A DNA stretch of 64,000 nucleotides from Brevibacillus brevis (GTDB lineage Bacteria; Bacillota; Bacilli; Brevibacillales; Brevibacillaceae), in assembly GCF_001039275.2 (NCBI RefSeq), contig NZ_CP030117.1, positions 5,807,001 to 5,871,000 on the forward strand. Reading direction: 5' to 3'. Numbering within the stretch: position 1 is the first letter of the stretch; each line of letters starts with the position of its first letter. Shown piece by piece: positions 8,670 through 17,668 of this stretch. A model generated the notes under the pieces. It saw only the letters and a list, made by a program, of their open reading frames with translations. It had not been told where the DNA came from and did not search any database. The position numbers and the translations under genes were made by a program.

Positions 8670-10622
8670 TTAAGCTAGTATCGATTGTTCTTTGAGGTTT
8701 CTTAAATAGTTAGAATCTGGATATTTTCTTATCGCAGTTTCCAAGACACTCTTCACTTCATGCACACGCTTGCTATGTTTAGCTAACTCAAATAAGGATT
8801 CATACACACGAAAATCTTCTGGTACAAGAGAATGTGCTTTCTGTAGAAAAGCCCATGCATGTTCATGTAATCCACATTGTAATAAGCAATCTCCCACTTT
8901 AAATGTAATCTCTGCAAGCCTGTTACTCGGTAGCTGTTCTCCTTGCTCGAGAAACACATTGTAAAACTGATAAGCATCTACATATTTTTCTTGAATGTAC
9001 AGATATTCAGCCATCTCCAAATACAAGTTTGATTTTTTTACTACATCAAAGAGTAATTGGAAATCGGATATTTTTAACGTTCCACTTACATAAATCAAAA
9101 ACATAAGCATGCTTTTTTTATCTATATTAAATTGGGATGTTTCCCCTAAAATATTCAATGTTAGTTGGTGCAACTCGCTATCGTTAGAAAACAAATTTTG
9201 AAGATCGGTATAGTAATTTGGATTGTTCTTTTTCCATGCTGCAGCCAATGCCCCATATGCATACTCTATTGTTGATGTCTCTCGATACAAATCACAAAAT
9301 ACGCTATAAGCATGCTCATAATTGCCAGTGAGAAAATCAAATATTGCTTTAAACTCTTTTAATGCCGGGTCTTTCTCAGGTAGATTTTTCAGCAGAATAG
9401 TAGCTACTCCAATATTATTTGACTCCAAAGAAGCCCTGAACAGATATAGGCACTCTCGAATATTACTCCGTTCGTATATTTTGTCGAGGAATGAAACTAC
9501 AGTATCAGGTTTTTCAAAGCGTCCAAGTACACTTATCAAATTAACTAATGAAGTATATAGGAACTTATCTATTTGAAGAGCCTGAACATGATACGTGACG
9601 GACTGATTCCATTCCCTTAGTTTGCTGTATAAAAAGCCTACACTGTCTAAAACCCTTGCTGCAGTAGCATAACCATTTGACTGTGCAATAGATGACTGGT
9701 TCAGTAAATTTACTCCTATTTGATAAACATGAATGGCATCTCTATAACGATAAGATCTTTTATGAGCATCCCCCAATAAGAGATATAAATCAGGGTAATT
9801 CGGATATTCTTCAATGGCCTCCAGTATTGTTTGTAAAATAACTTTTTCTTGCTCTCCAAGTTGATTTAGGCATTTAATGATATTTACATAATTTTTTTCA
9901 TAAACGCCCTTTAGCCCAGAGTTTCTATATTTTTGTGCACGCTTCGCATATTCAAGTGCCTCTTCGTATTTTTTATCTACTAAATAAGACTCTGCGATAT
10001 AAAATAACAAATCGAAACTGTCTGGTTTTTTTTGTAATTCGCTAAACAAAATTTCGAGATTACGCTTTCCCTTTTCCTTTGTATGCAAATCTTCATCACA
10101 GTATCCTGTATGAATGATCGTAATATCTTGTTGGACATCCAAAGCCTGAGCTGGTTTATCCATCCGTACAATTCGCTCGTGAATAGCACCCACATAACGA
10201 ATTTGCGGGTGATTTCTGAATATCCGAATGTGAATATTAGAGAAGGTCAATTTACCTGTTTTCGGCTCGATATGGGACATCATACATAAAATCATATCTA
10301 ACTCTTTCTGAGTTGCTTCCAAAATTGCTCCAGGAAGATATTGCACGCAATCAGGGGAAAAATACTCATCTGCATCCAAAAAAATGATCCAATCTGATGA
10401 CGCCTGTTCGATCGCATAATTTCTAGCTGCTGCAAAATCATGTATCCATTCAAAAGAAAACACTCTCGCTCCAAATTCTTTTGCAATTTGAACCGTTCGA
10501 TCTGTTGATCCTGTATCCACTACAATGATTTCCGAGACAATGGATTGTATACTTTTTAGGCAAACAGGCAGATTCTTCTCTTCATTTTTTGTAATGACAC
10601 AGGCCGAAACAGATATTTTCAT
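8670..10622 (-). CDS. GT2 glycosyltransferase with TPR repeats, probable flagellin glycosyltransferase
   Basis: This 650-residue protein has an N-terminal SunS/TagSA-like GT2 domain: SVSACVITKNEEKNLPVCLK, IIVVDTGSTDRT, DWIIFLDADEYFSPDC (the DxD-type metal site) and IHERIVR near residue 150. The remaining roughly 400 residues are TPR-like helical repeats (for example EEALEYAKRAQKY and DAIHVYQIGVNLL). It lies directly behind the flagellin gene, separated by the hag terminator. Related GT2-TPR proteins modify protein substrates, including flagellin. The link to flagellin here rests on position and is inference. Confidence 0.8.
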   Translation of the reverse strand: MKISVSACVITKNEEKNLPVCLKSIQSIVSEIIVVDTGSTDRTVQIAKEFGARVFSFEWIHDFAAARNYAIEQASSDWIIFLDADEYFSPDCVQYLPGAILEATQKELDMILCMMSHIEPKTGKLTFSNIHIRIFRNHPQIRYVGAIHERIVRMDKPAQALDVQQDITIIHTGYCDEDLHTKEKGKRNLEILFSELQKKPDSFDLLFYIAESYLVDKKYEEALEYAKRAQKYRNSGLKGVYEKNYVNIIKCLNQLGEQEKVILQTILEAIEEYPNYPDLYLLLGDAHKRSYRYRDAIHVYQIGVNLLNQSSIAQSNGYATAARVLDSVGFLYSKLREWNQSVTYHVQALQIDKFLYTSLVNLISVLGRFEKPDTVVSFLDKIYERSNIRECLYLFRASLESNNIGVATILLKNLPEKDPALKEFKAIFDFLTGNYEHAYSVFCDLYRETSTIEYAYGALAAAWKKNNPNYYTDLQNLFSNDSELHQLTLNILGETSQFNIDKKSMLMFLIYVSGTLKISDFQLLFDVVKKSNLYLEMAEYLYIQEKYVDAYQFYNVFLEQGEQLPSNRLAEITFKVGDCLLQCGLHEHAWAFLQKAHSLVPEDFRVYESLFELAKHSKRVHEVKSVLETAIRKYPDSNYLRNLKEQSILA

Positions 10623-10657
10623 GGAACGGTAAGTCCTCTCTTTTGAAAATAGATTCT

Positions 10658-10690
10658 AAAAAAGAGAGCAAGGAAACCTTGCTCTCTTTT
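10658..10690 (-). terminator. hag terminator
   Basis: An 11-bp perfect stem (AGAGAGCAAGG / CCTTGCTCTCT) with a three-base loop is followed on the minus strand by a T run. This is a strong intrinsic terminator directly after the flagellin stop, as expected for an abundant monocistronic message. Confidence 0.9.
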
Positions 10691-10700
10691 AAACTTACAT

Positions 10701-11525
10701 TTAGCGGAGAAGTTGCAATACACCTTGTGGCAGTTGGTTAGCTTGAGCAAGCATAGCTTGAGCAGCTTGAGTAAGAATGTTGTTCTTAGTGAATTGCATT
10801 TGCTCTTTCGCCATATCAACATCGCGGATACGGGATTCAGCAGCAGTGAGGTTCTCGGAAGTTGTGTTCAGGTTATTGATTGTGTTTTCCAAACGGTTTT
10901 GGTTCGCACCCAAGTAAGAACGTGCAGAGCTTACTGCGTTGATTTGAGCATCAATAGTGCTCAATACTTTGCTTGCTTCTGCTTGGTCGTTCAGCTTCCA
11001 AGTTGTATTCATTGCTACGTTTACACCAGACAAGCTAAAGCTTGCAGAATTCAGACCGAGAACTTGAGTGTGCTCTTGACCAATTTGCAGAGAAATTGTA
11101 CCAGCAGATTCATCCAGCAATTTGATGCCATTGAATTTTGTGTTGTCTTTAATGTTTGTTACTTCTTTACCCAGTTCAACCAACTCTTCTTGAATACGAG
11201 CAAGGTCGTCTGTTTTGCTGTAAGTACCGTTAGCAGCTTGAGTAGCCAATTCTTTTACACGAACCAGCATGTTGTTAACTGTTTGCAGAGCACCCTCAGC
11301 TGTTTGAATCAGAGAGATACCGTCTTGGGAGTTGCGGGAAGCTTGCTCCATACCACGGATTTGTGCACGCATACGCTCGGAGATGGAGAGACCAGCAGCA
11401 TCGTCAGCCGCACGGTTGATGCGGTAGCCAGAAGACAGTTTCTCTACGTTTTTGGACAGGTTGCCAGCGTTAACGCCGAGTTGACGATGAGTGTTGATCG
11501 CCGACATATTGTGTTGGATAATCAT
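10701..11525 (-). CDS. hag: Flagellin
   Basis: This 274-residue flagellin consists mainly of the conserved D0/D1 domains. The N-terminus MIIQHNMSAINTHRQLGVN and the motif LSSGYRINRAADDAAGLSIS are followed by a short central part. The C-terminal D1/D0 helix includes AESRIRDVDMAKEQMQFTK and ends in QLPQGVLQLLR. It has no signal peptide, as expected for type III export. It is the filament subunit. The message is likely SigD-dependent, and CsrA probably binds its leader (see separate entries). The short hypervariable domain leaves few surface residues for the glycans and methyl groups suggested by the neighbouring genes. Confidence 0.97.
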   Translation of the reverse strand: MIIQHNMSAINTHRQLGVNAGNLSKNVEKLSSGYRINRAADDAAGLSISERMRAQIRGMEQASRNSQDGISLIQTAEGALQTVNNMLVRVKELATQAANGTYSKTDDLARIQEELVELGKEVTNIKDNTKFNGIKLLDESAGTISLQIGQEHTQVLGLNSASFSLSGVNVAMNTTWKLNDQAEASKVLSTIDAQINAVSSARSYLGANQNRLENTINNLNTTSENLTAAESRIRDVDMAKEQMQFTKNNILTQAAQAMLAQANQLPQGVLQLLR

Positions 11526-11533
11526 GTGTAATT

Positions 11534-11571
11534 CCTCCTTGAGTTTTCGACAGTCACGTCCCTGTGACTGT
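11534..11571 (-). promoter_or_regulatory. hag leader with two putative CsrA-binding sites
   Basis: In the transcribed strand, a perfect stem CAGTCAC/GTGACTG (11551-11570) presents the loop AGGGAC. The sequence ACAGGGACGT matches nine of ten positions of the CsrA consensus ACARGGAUGU. A second CAAGGA overlaps the Shine-Dalgarno sequence (11534-11541). This is the same two-site layout known for hag in Bacillus subtilis, where CsrA blocks translation and FliW relieves it. Confidence 0.65.
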
Positions 11572-11630
11572 TCCTATATTTTGAGATTCAATCGCAATCG
11601 CGCGCTTGCAACTTCCTCTCTACATTTCTA

Positions 11631-11658
11631 TTATCGGATTCTCTTCATATCTGCATTA
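11631..11658 (-). promoter_or_regulatory. Putative SigD promoter of hag
   Basis: On the minus strand TAAT (-35), a 16-base spacer and TCCGATAA (-10) closely follow the SigD/Sigma-28 consensus TAAA-N15-GCCGATAA. It lies about 105 bp upstream of the flagellin start. The flgM operon here has the same TAAT-N16 geometry. Confidence 0.65.
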
Positions 11659-11765
11659 GCATTTTTCGAGTTTTTTCTTCATTTTTTATTTTTCTACGGA
11701 TTGTTCTTATTAAAGAAGCTGGAATCTCCGAATAGTATTAGTAGGGGAAAAAGGAGGATTATTCG

Positions 11766-13004
11766 ATGACCAAACAGATTATGCTAGTTCCTAAATATCT
11801 GGAACAATTCCAATGCATTGGCTCTTCCTGTGAGGATACCTGTTGCAAAGGCTGGAGTGTACCAATAGACAAATCAACCTACAAAAAGTATAAAAAAGTA
11901 AAGGACACCCAGCTTGCCAAGAAACTAGATGCAGAAATTACAAGAAATCGTTCCACTCCTTCCGATTCTCACTATGCAAGCATCCTGTTGTCGGGATGCC
12001 AAAGCTGCTCCATGCTCTCTCCGGAGGGCCTTTGTGAAATTCAATTAAAGCTGGGTGAAGACTATCTGTCCACTACTTGCTCTGCTTATCCACGCGTCAC
12101 AAACATTATTAATGGGAGTTTTGAACAATCAGCCAGCATGTCCTGTCCCGAAGCGGCGCGTTTGGCGTTATTAAATCCAGAGCCAATGGAATTTTTTCAG
12201 GTCCCTTCAAAATCTCGTGAGAAGTATTCTTTCCAATCTCAACTAAACCCTGACTCGCTCACACCTGACCACATACAGTTTTACTTTTGGGATTTACGTA
12301 TCTTTTCAATAGAGTTAATACAGAATCGGCAATACACCATCACTGATCGTATCCTTATGCTAGGATTGTTCTATCAAAACGTACAAGAAACGATTGATAA
12401 TGGCATTATTTCAACTATTCCGCAGTTAATTGAGGATTACCGTACGTTAGTTAGAACGAATACTCTTCGCGATGCATTGGCTAATATTCCAATTGAAAGT
12501 ACAGCACAAGTTCAACTGCTTACTGAATTAATTAGCCTTCGAATTCATATTGGGACAGAAAACCAACGTTACTTAGACATCTTCAATACCTTTTTAAAGG
12601 GGCTTTCTTACGAAGATGGATATACCCTTGAACAGACAAATCATAATTACCAGGTTGCTTATAATTCCTACTACCGACCATTTATTGCTAACCATTCATA
12701 CATTCTTGAGAACTATCTGGTCAATTATATTTACAAGTATACTTTTCCTTTTTACGGACAATATAATGTTTTTGAAAATTACGTCTCCCTTGCATTACAA
12801 TATAGTCTAATTAAAATGCACCTTATTGGGATCTCGGGTTTCTACAAAGAAAATCTAACAGTAGATCATGTCATTACCTTAATTCAATCCTTTTCTAAAA
12901 CAGTTGAGCACAATTCGAGATATTTACAAATTGCTTATGACTATCTGCAAAGACGTGGGTTCGTGTCAATAGCAGGAATGGCTATTTTCCTAAAAAATGA
13001 GTAA
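11766..13004 (+). CDS. fliB: Flagellin lysine-N-methylase (FliB family)
   Basis: This 412-residue protein starts behind a strong AAGGAGG. A cysteine-rich N-terminus carries C-x4-C-x3-CC (FQCIGSSCEDTCCKGWSVPI) and a second set (GCQSCSMLSPEGLC, then TTCSAYPRVT and MSCPEA), as in the YkgJ/FliB family. FliB methylates surface lysines of flagellin in Salmonella, probably through a metal- or Fe-S-dependent reaction. It is transcribed divergently from hag and is the only plus-strand gene in the flagellar block. It occupies the csrA-hag junction that is contiguous in B. subtilis. The flagellin-methylase role follows from family and position. Confidence 0.85.
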   Translation: MTKQIMLVPKYLEQFQCIGSSCEDTCCKGWSVPIDKSTYKKYKKVKDTQLAKKLDAEITRNRSTPSDSHYASILLSGCQSCSMLSPEGLCEIQLKLGEDYLSTTCSAYPRVTNIINGSFEQSASMSCPEAARLALLNPEPMEFFQVPSKSREKYSFQSQLNPDSLTPDHIQFYFWDLRIFSIELIQNRQYTITDRILMLGLFYQNVQETIDNGIISTIPQLIEDYRTLVRTNTLRDALANIPIESTAQVQLLTELISLRIHIGTENQRYLDIFNTFLKGLSYEDGYTLEQTNHNYQVAYNSYYRPFIANHSYILENYLVNYIYKYTFPFYGQYNVFENYVSLALQYSLIKMHLIGISGFYKENLTVDHVITLIQSFSKTVEHNSRYLQIAYDYLQRRGFVSIAGMAIFLKNE

Positions 13005-13021
13005 GGACTCTCGTTTCAACC

Positions 13022-13060
13022 ATGGCTGCCGAGCACACTCGATGCAGCCTCTTTTATTCT
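13022..13060 (+). terminator. fliB terminator
   Basis: A GGCTGC...GCAGCC stem, with an inner CGAG/CTCG helix, is followed by TCTTTTATT. It lies just after the fliB stop on the plus strand. Confidence 0.6.
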
Positions 13061-13080
13061 ATAAAAAAGAAAAAGATGAT

Positions 13081-13329
13081 CTATTGACCATCTTCCCGTT
13101 TCTGATTCATTTGCATAAGCTGTTTCAAAGCCGACCAATCCGTCTCTTGAGTCGTTGCCTGCCTATTTTCCTCCTGAATGGCATCGTAGATTTCCTTTCG
13201 ATACACATCCAGTTTCCGTGGAGCTTCAATCCCAATCCGAACTTGATCCCCATCAATTGAAATAATCTTGATTTCGATGGTGTCACCAATCATTATGGAT
13301 TCATTTTTCTTTCGAGAAAGGACCAGCAT
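13081..13329 (-). CDS. csrA: Carbon storage regulator CsrA
   Basis: This 82-residue protein has the canonical N-terminus [20 protein letters not shown] and the RNA-binding segment [19 protein letters not shown]. CsrA is a dimeric RNA-binding protein that represses hag translation. FliW sequesters it until flagellin is exported. It lies 13 bp after fliW, the last gene of the flgM-csrA operon. The hag leader in this window carries good candidate targets. Confidence 0.95.
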   Translation of the reverse strand: MLVLSRKKNESIMIGDTIEIKIISIDGDQVRIGIEAPRKLDVYRKEIYDAIQEENRQATTQETDWSALKQLMQMNQKREDGQ

Positions 13330-13342
13330 GTTTGGACACCAC

Positions 13343-13759
13343 CTATTCAGTATCCGCAGCTTGTTGCGAGAACAACGGCTGGCGGATAGGATACGAATCT
13401 TCCTGCAAAATGACCTGTTTGCCCATTCGATTGGCTAAATTGAGCACGATAGGAGCCTTCAAATTAACTGAAGCTTGATTTTTGCCCCGAATGGTAACGA
13501 TAGAAAACACAACGACAGGAGAATCCGCTTCCATACGCAACGCCTCTTTCGATACCTCAGGGAGAGTAAATCGATAATCAGGGAAGAAAGAAAAAGGATT
13601 TACCACCCAAAAACCAATATCCTTTTCTTCTGTTGACTGAATGAGAAAAAAGGGACTCTCTTCTTCCTGTATCAATTGAAAAAACTGCAAATGAGAAAAT
13701 CCAGGAATGCCGTCTTCAAAAAATAGCTTGCCCAATTCTACCTGCTGACTTGCGTTCAT
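13343..13759 (-). CDS. fliW: Flagellar assembly factor FliW
   Basis: This 138-residue protein contains the family signatures [21 protein letters not shown] and [22 protein letters not shown]. FliW is the protein antagonist of CsrA and also binds flagellin, forming a partner switch that couples hag translation to secretion. It lies between yviE and csrA with spacings of about 13 bp, the usual Bacillus order. Confidence 0.95.
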   Translation of the reverse strand: MNASQQVELGKLFFEDGIPGFSHLQFFQLIQEEESPFFLIQSTEEKDIGFWVVNPFSFFPDYRFTLPEVSKEALRMEADSPVVVFSIVTIRGKNQASVNLKAPIVLNLANRMGKQVILQEDSYPIRQPLFSQQAADTE

Positions 13760-13772
13760 GTTTTCCCCTCAC

Positions 13773-14351
13773 TTACATCATTCGGTCCAACTGGCTACCA
13801 ACGACCTCTATTTTCAAGCTATTTTGCTGTAAGATGTATGGCTCCACTTTGCCTGGTATATACGTAAATTCAGGCGGTCGGATCACCGGGTCCATACTCA
13901 TTCCATTTCGTCTTACGTTGATAACTACTGGCTTGAGCTGAATACTTATGTCGACACCCTCGTCCCCCGAAGATGCTGGAGGAGAATAACCACTGTCCAA
14001 CACCCGCATACCTCGCTCTCTTCCGATGGCTGCGATTGCATTCTCCTTGGTATGAATTCTCATCAGCCGATCGCCTTCTTGACTCTTCTCTGCAATAGCT
14101 TGCATCGCTTTCTGATATCCGTAAGAGGCATTGCTGTCACTAAACTGCATGGGAGTCATGATTCCAATATTGGCCCTTGCCTGACTAGAATCAATCTGTA
14201 ATTCGGTCCGGGCTTGCTCAATCGTGAGCTCAGCTGGCTGTTGACGAAGATTCATTTCGGCTTGCGGTTGCTTTATTTCATGTGTTGCCTTTGTCACATT
14301 TAGTCCTAATCGAGCAAAAGAGCTTTCCATTTTAAGTTGAGGAATCTGCAT
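13773..14351 (-). CDS. yviE: YviE-like flagellar operon protein (DUF6470)
   Basis: This 192-residue protein begins MQIPQLKMESSFARLGLN and has an IQQPQAE-like segment (HEIKQPQAEMNLRQQPAELT), then DSSQARANIGIMTPMQF. These are typical of the YviE/DUF6470 family found between flgL and fliW in Bacillales. It has no signal peptide or membrane segment. Its molecular role is not established. The repeated P-x-A-x-L/I beta-like pattern is visible. It is surely co-transcribed with its neighbours. Confidence 0.85.
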   Translation of the reverse strand: MQIPQLKMESSFARLGLNVTKATHEIKQPQAEMNLRQQPAELTIEQARTELQIDSSQARANIGIMTPMQFSDSNASYGYQKAMQAIAEKSQEGDRLMRIHTKENAIAAIGRERGMRVLDSGYSPPASSGDEGVDISIQLKPVVINVRRNGMSMDPVIRPPEFTYIPGKVEPYILQQNSLKIEVVGSQLDRMM

Positions 14352-14371
14352 AGACCCACCTCATTTTATCA

Positions 14372-15274
14372 TTAACGGAGGAAGTCTAGAAGTGTAGGCT
14401 GTATAATTCGCGCCCCGGACCCTAGTGCAGCTTGATGAACACTCTCTTGCGTCTTCAGGTCCGTCATTACTTCCGCCATATTTGCATCTTCATTTTTGGA
14501 CATGAGTCCAGTAATGCTTACTTCTTGGGACTTTAATCGCTCTGCAATCAGCTCAACGCGATTGACATTTGCACCTAGCGAAGCCCTCTCTGCCAAGAGC
14601 TTATCGAATTGCTGCCCAATTGCTTCCTGAAATTGCGTTGCACTTTTTCCACTGTCTAGCTCTGTAATAATATTATCCAAGACTTTGAACATATTGCTAC
14701 CGTTATTCGGGAAGTTAAATATATTTTGAGCGTTAATATTGGATGTAACGAATACATTTTGACTTACCTCTAAATTAATAGGAGAACTATTTGTGTTTAC
14801 AAAATCACCCTTGCCACCATTTGCTGTCATGTCGTATGGAGGCTTGTTGGTATCCGTACCTGCAAAGATGTACTTCCCATTTATTTGTTGGTTAGCCAAG
14901 GTCCCCAAGTGATTTTTCAATTCTTTAACCTCTGATGACATCGCCTTTAAATCGTCGGGCGAAACTGCCCCATCCCCGGAATATACCAGAAGCTCTTTTA
15001 TTCGTTTTAATACGTTTCCTACTTCATCCATCGTAGCATCAGTCATATCCATCCAAGACTGTGCTTCATCCACATTTCGGCTGTATTGATCATTCTCCAT
15101 CAATGAAGACCGATAAAACATCCCCCGTGCAGCAACTACTGGATCATCGGATGGTCTTTCAATTTTGCTCCCAGACGAAAGCTGTTGTTGCAGCTTGTCC
15201 ATGTTACGCATGGAATTATGCAAATTCCGCAGCATATTACTATTCAGCATGTTCTGCGTTACGCGTACCGCCAT
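14372..15274 (-). CDS. flgL: Flagellar hook-filament junction protein FlgL (HAP3)
   Basis: This 300-residue, flagellin-like protein has the N-terminus MAVRVTQNMLNSNMLRNLHN and LSSGSKIERPSDDPVVAARG. Its C-terminal coiled segment NEDANMAEVMTDLKTQESVH ends in IIQPTLLDFLR. FlgL joins FlgK to the filament. It lies 17 bp downstream of flgK and 20 bp upstream of yviE, in the late flagellar operon. Confidence 0.95.
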   Translation of the reverse strand: MAVRVTQNMLNSNMLRNLHNSMRNMDKLQQQLSSGSKIERPSDDPVVAARGMFYRSSLMENDQYSRNVDEAQSWMDMTDATMDEVGNVLKRIKELLVYSGDGAVSPDDLKAMSSEVKELKNHLGTLANQQINGKYIFAGTDTNKPPYDMTANGGKGDFVNTNSSPINLEVSQNVFVTSNINAQNIFNFPNNGSNMFKVLDNIITELDSGKSATQFQEAIGQQFDKLLAERASLGANVNRVELIAERLKSQEVSITGLMSKNEDANMAEVMTDLKTQESVHQAALGSGARIIQPTLLDFLR

Positions 15275-15291
15275 AATCTATCCCCTCCTAA

Positions 15292-16779
15292 TTAGAGGCC
15301 AACCCGGCCCATGCCATTGATGACTTTATCCAAAATTTCGTCCATGCTTGTCATGACACGTGCAGATGCACTGTACGCATGCTGATATTTCACCATTTCC
15401 GCCATCTCGTCATCGATTGATACACCAGATACCGATTGACGTTGACTGTCAACGGTTCCAACGAGCATTTCAGAGTTCAACTGGTTACGTTTGGCTTCCT
15501 GGGCGTCGACACCTAATTGGCTGATCGTATAGCGATAGTAGTTATCCAACGTAGAGCTTTCTGCCAAATCATTAGGACCCGCACCTGCAGTCAAAACTTT
15601 AAATTTGATCGATGCGATAGCAAGCGCACTCTTATTATTCCCTACAGGAGTGCCTCCTGCTTCTTCTTGTGCTGCCGCGATGGCATCCAAGCTCTTCATG
15701 ATCTCCGGGTTAACAACCAGGCTGGATGCGCTTGTCGGATAATTTTTGGAAGCTGGGTTCGTTGCAAGAGAGTTCGCATCCACAAAGAATGGGAGATCTT
15801 GTACAGTGCCATTATTAATGTCACTCAAGCTTCGTCCTGCACGATGCAGGTCGTTAATTTCCCTCGTAAGATTCACGGCCAAAACATCCAGGCGTTTCAG
15901 CATGTTCGGCACGATCTGATCACGAGATTGGAATGTTCCTGCCATATAGCCGGTTGTCGGCACAAATGCAGCTCCACCCAGCGTCATGTCACTCAAGCCT
16001 GTAGCTGGATTTTGTACAGTAGCTACAGGCTGCGATGTAATTCCTGTAACAAAATCACGACCTTCAATCGTTACATTGACCATTCCTGCTGTTGTTTGCG
16101 TTGCGCGGATCTCAACCAGTTTAGAGAGCTTGTCTAAAAGGACATCACGCTGATCATACAAGTCGTTTGGCTCATATCCATGTGGAACAACGTTTGAAAT
16201 TTGATTGTTCAAATTAGCAATTTGTTGACCCAAGGAGTTAATCTCCATCGCTTTTACATTGATCACGTTGTTGAGATCGGTTTGTACTTCCTTGATATGA
16301 TTGGTTAACGTATTGAATGTATCCGCTACTGCCTTGCTGCGTTCCCGAACAACTGCGCGAGCCGATGTATCTGTCGGGTCCTTTGCAAGGTCCTGCCAAG
16401 CTTGCCACATTTGATCCATAACTTTTTGCAAGCCAGTATCGGAAGGTTCATTCATGATGCCTTCCAATTTCTCCAGGGTTTCCAGACGAGCATCCCAGAG
16501 ACCTTGACGCTTATGCTCATTCCGAAACTGAATATCCAAAAACTCTTCCCGCAAACGCTGAATACTAGTCGCTTGCACACCAGTCCCGAGCAAACCCGGC
16601 TCAATACTCGCTTGCATCCCCACATAAGGCAACCCAGTCGTAGCCTGCATATTCACGCGCTGGCGACTGTAGCCTTCCGTATTCGCATTGGAGATATTGT
16701 GTCCCGTTGTATTTAGCGCGGACTGTTGAGCGAACAAGCCGCGTTTGCTGACTTCAATTCCATGAAAAGTAGAGCGCAT
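15292..16779 (-). CDS. flgK: Flagellar hook-associated protein FlgK (HAP1)
   Basis: This 495-residue protein starts MRSTFHGIEVSKRGLFAQQS, followed by the rod/hook motif ALNTTGHNISNANTEGYSRQ. It ends with the conserved EMAEMVKYQHAYSASARVMT block and an amphipathic C-terminal helix. It forms the first hook-filament junction zone. It is shorter than enteric FlgK and close to the Bacillus length. The chaperone gene flgN is directly upstream. Confidence 0.96.
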   Translation of the reverse strand: MRSTFHGIEVSKRGLFAQQSALNTTGHNISNANTEGYSRQRVNMQATTGLPYVGMQASIEPGLLGTGVQATSIQRLREEFLDIQFRNEHKRQGLWDARLETLEKLEGIMNEPSDTGLQKVMDQMWQAWQDLAKDPTDTSARAVVRERSKAVADTFNTLTNHIKEVQTDLNNVINVKAMEINSLGQQIANLNNQISNVVPHGYEPNDLYDQRDVLLDKLSKLVEIRATQTTAGMVNVTIEGRDFVTGITSQPVATVQNPATGLSDMTLGGAAFVPTTGYMAGTFQSRDQIVPNMLKRLDVLAVNLTREINDLHRAGRSLSDINNGTVQDLPFFVDANSLATNPASKNYPTSASSLVVNPEIMKSLDAIAAAQEEAGGTPVGNNKSALAIASIKFKVLTAGAGPNDLAESSTLDNYYRYTISQLGVDAQEAKRNQLNSEMLVGTVDSQRQSVSGVSIDDEMAEMVKYQHAYSASARVMTSMDEILDKVINGMGRVGL

Positions 16780-16791
16780 TTCGACACCTCT

Positions 16792-17307
16792 TTACGCTTT
16801 TTTATTGAAAAAAGTTCGATTAGCCTGACGATACGTATCCGAGGTCGGTCTTCCGTAGATGAAGTCGTCCTCGGGCGTATCCGTGATCAGGTCGAGCGTC
16901 ATGTTTACAAAAGAAAGGGATTGCTCCAGTAACTGCTGATTCAGGTCGTTAGCATCGCGCAGTTCGGTCACAATCCGGCTTAGCTCATTACGACAGGAAG
17001 TGAGTCGCATCTTCTCTTCCGCACTGGTCGTCAACTTGATCAATTCAGCCAGTGTGCCTTCTTGCAGCGCAAAGCCCTTCTGTGCTGTCAGTTCTTTTAC
17101 AACTTGCTGGCGGGCTGCTTCAGCTTCTGTGACGCCCTTGATCAGTTTTTGCTCCTGGCGTGTAATGGCTATCAATTCATCCACATTCCCTTTTACCAGC
17201 ACCTCTTTTTTGTGCATGGCTAAGGTGTACAAGGCTTTGTGCAACTGGATCAAGTTGTCGAGCAGATCGTAGAGTCTGTTCATTCCTTGCTTCTCCTCAT
17301 CTTCCAT
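16792..17307 (-). CDS. flgN: FlgN-family export chaperone
   Basis: This 171-residue, all-helical protein has the FlgN pattern: LYDLLDNLIQLHKALYTLAM, then the VDELIAITRQEQKLIKGV heptads and a second coiled coil (NDLNQQLLEQSLSFVNMTLD). It binds FlgK and FlgL for secretion. It lies between flgM and flgK, equivalent to B. subtilis yvyG. Confidence 0.9.
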   Translation of the reverse strand: MEDEEKQGMNRLYDLLDNLIQLHKALYTLAMHKKEVLVKGNVDELIAITRQEQKLIKGVTEAEAARQQVVKELTAQKGFALQEGTLAELIKLTTSAEEKMRLTSCRNELSRIVTELRDANDLNQQLLEQSLSFVNMTLDLITDTPEDDFIYGRPTSDTYRQANRTFFNKKA

Positions 17308-17355
17308 CGAAAACTATTTAAAGAGGCTGTTCAAAAAGCCCTCTTTAGATCTGTG

Positions 17356-17631
17356 TTACAGCTTTTTCCAAAAGGACAGGAGCTTATCAGCGATTCGCTC
17401 ACTTGAGACGTGATATTTTCCTTCCTCCACTTGCTTCTTCAACTGCTCCACTTTTTCCCGACGTTGTGGAGAGTTGACATCCTCTACTTGCTTTTGCATT
17501 TCCAGCGCTTCTGTGGAAATGTTCACTTCATCCTTGCCCATCGGGATTTTGCCGCTTTTGCCTACCTGGTTGTTACCTGTCTTGTTGTAAGCATTGATCA
17601 TCCCGACACGGTTAGGTTCATTAATCCGCAT
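17356..17631 (-). CDS. flgM: Anti-sigma-28 factor FlgM
   Basis: This 91-residue protein has the N-terminal MRINEPNRVGMINAYNK and the C-terminal sigma-binding part DVNSPQRREKVEQLKKQVEE followed by YHVSSERIADKLLSFW. FlgM holds SigD until the hook is complete. It is the first gene of the operon running to csrA, with a putative SigD promoter about 65-95 bp upstream that would give feedback control. Confidence 0.94.
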   Translation of the reverse strand: MRINEPNRVGMINAYNKTGNNQVGKSGKIPMGKDEVNISTEALEMQKQVEDVNSPQRREKVEQLKKQVEEGKYHVSSERIADKLLSFWKKL

Positions 17632-17668
17632 CTGATTACCATCCTCTCATACCAACGGTCTTTTCATA

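Noticed and set aside
10713-11531. A 272-codon plus-strand frame opposite flagellin
   Set aside because: It mirrors the biased codons of hag and has no motif. Flagellin on the minus strand is unmistakable.
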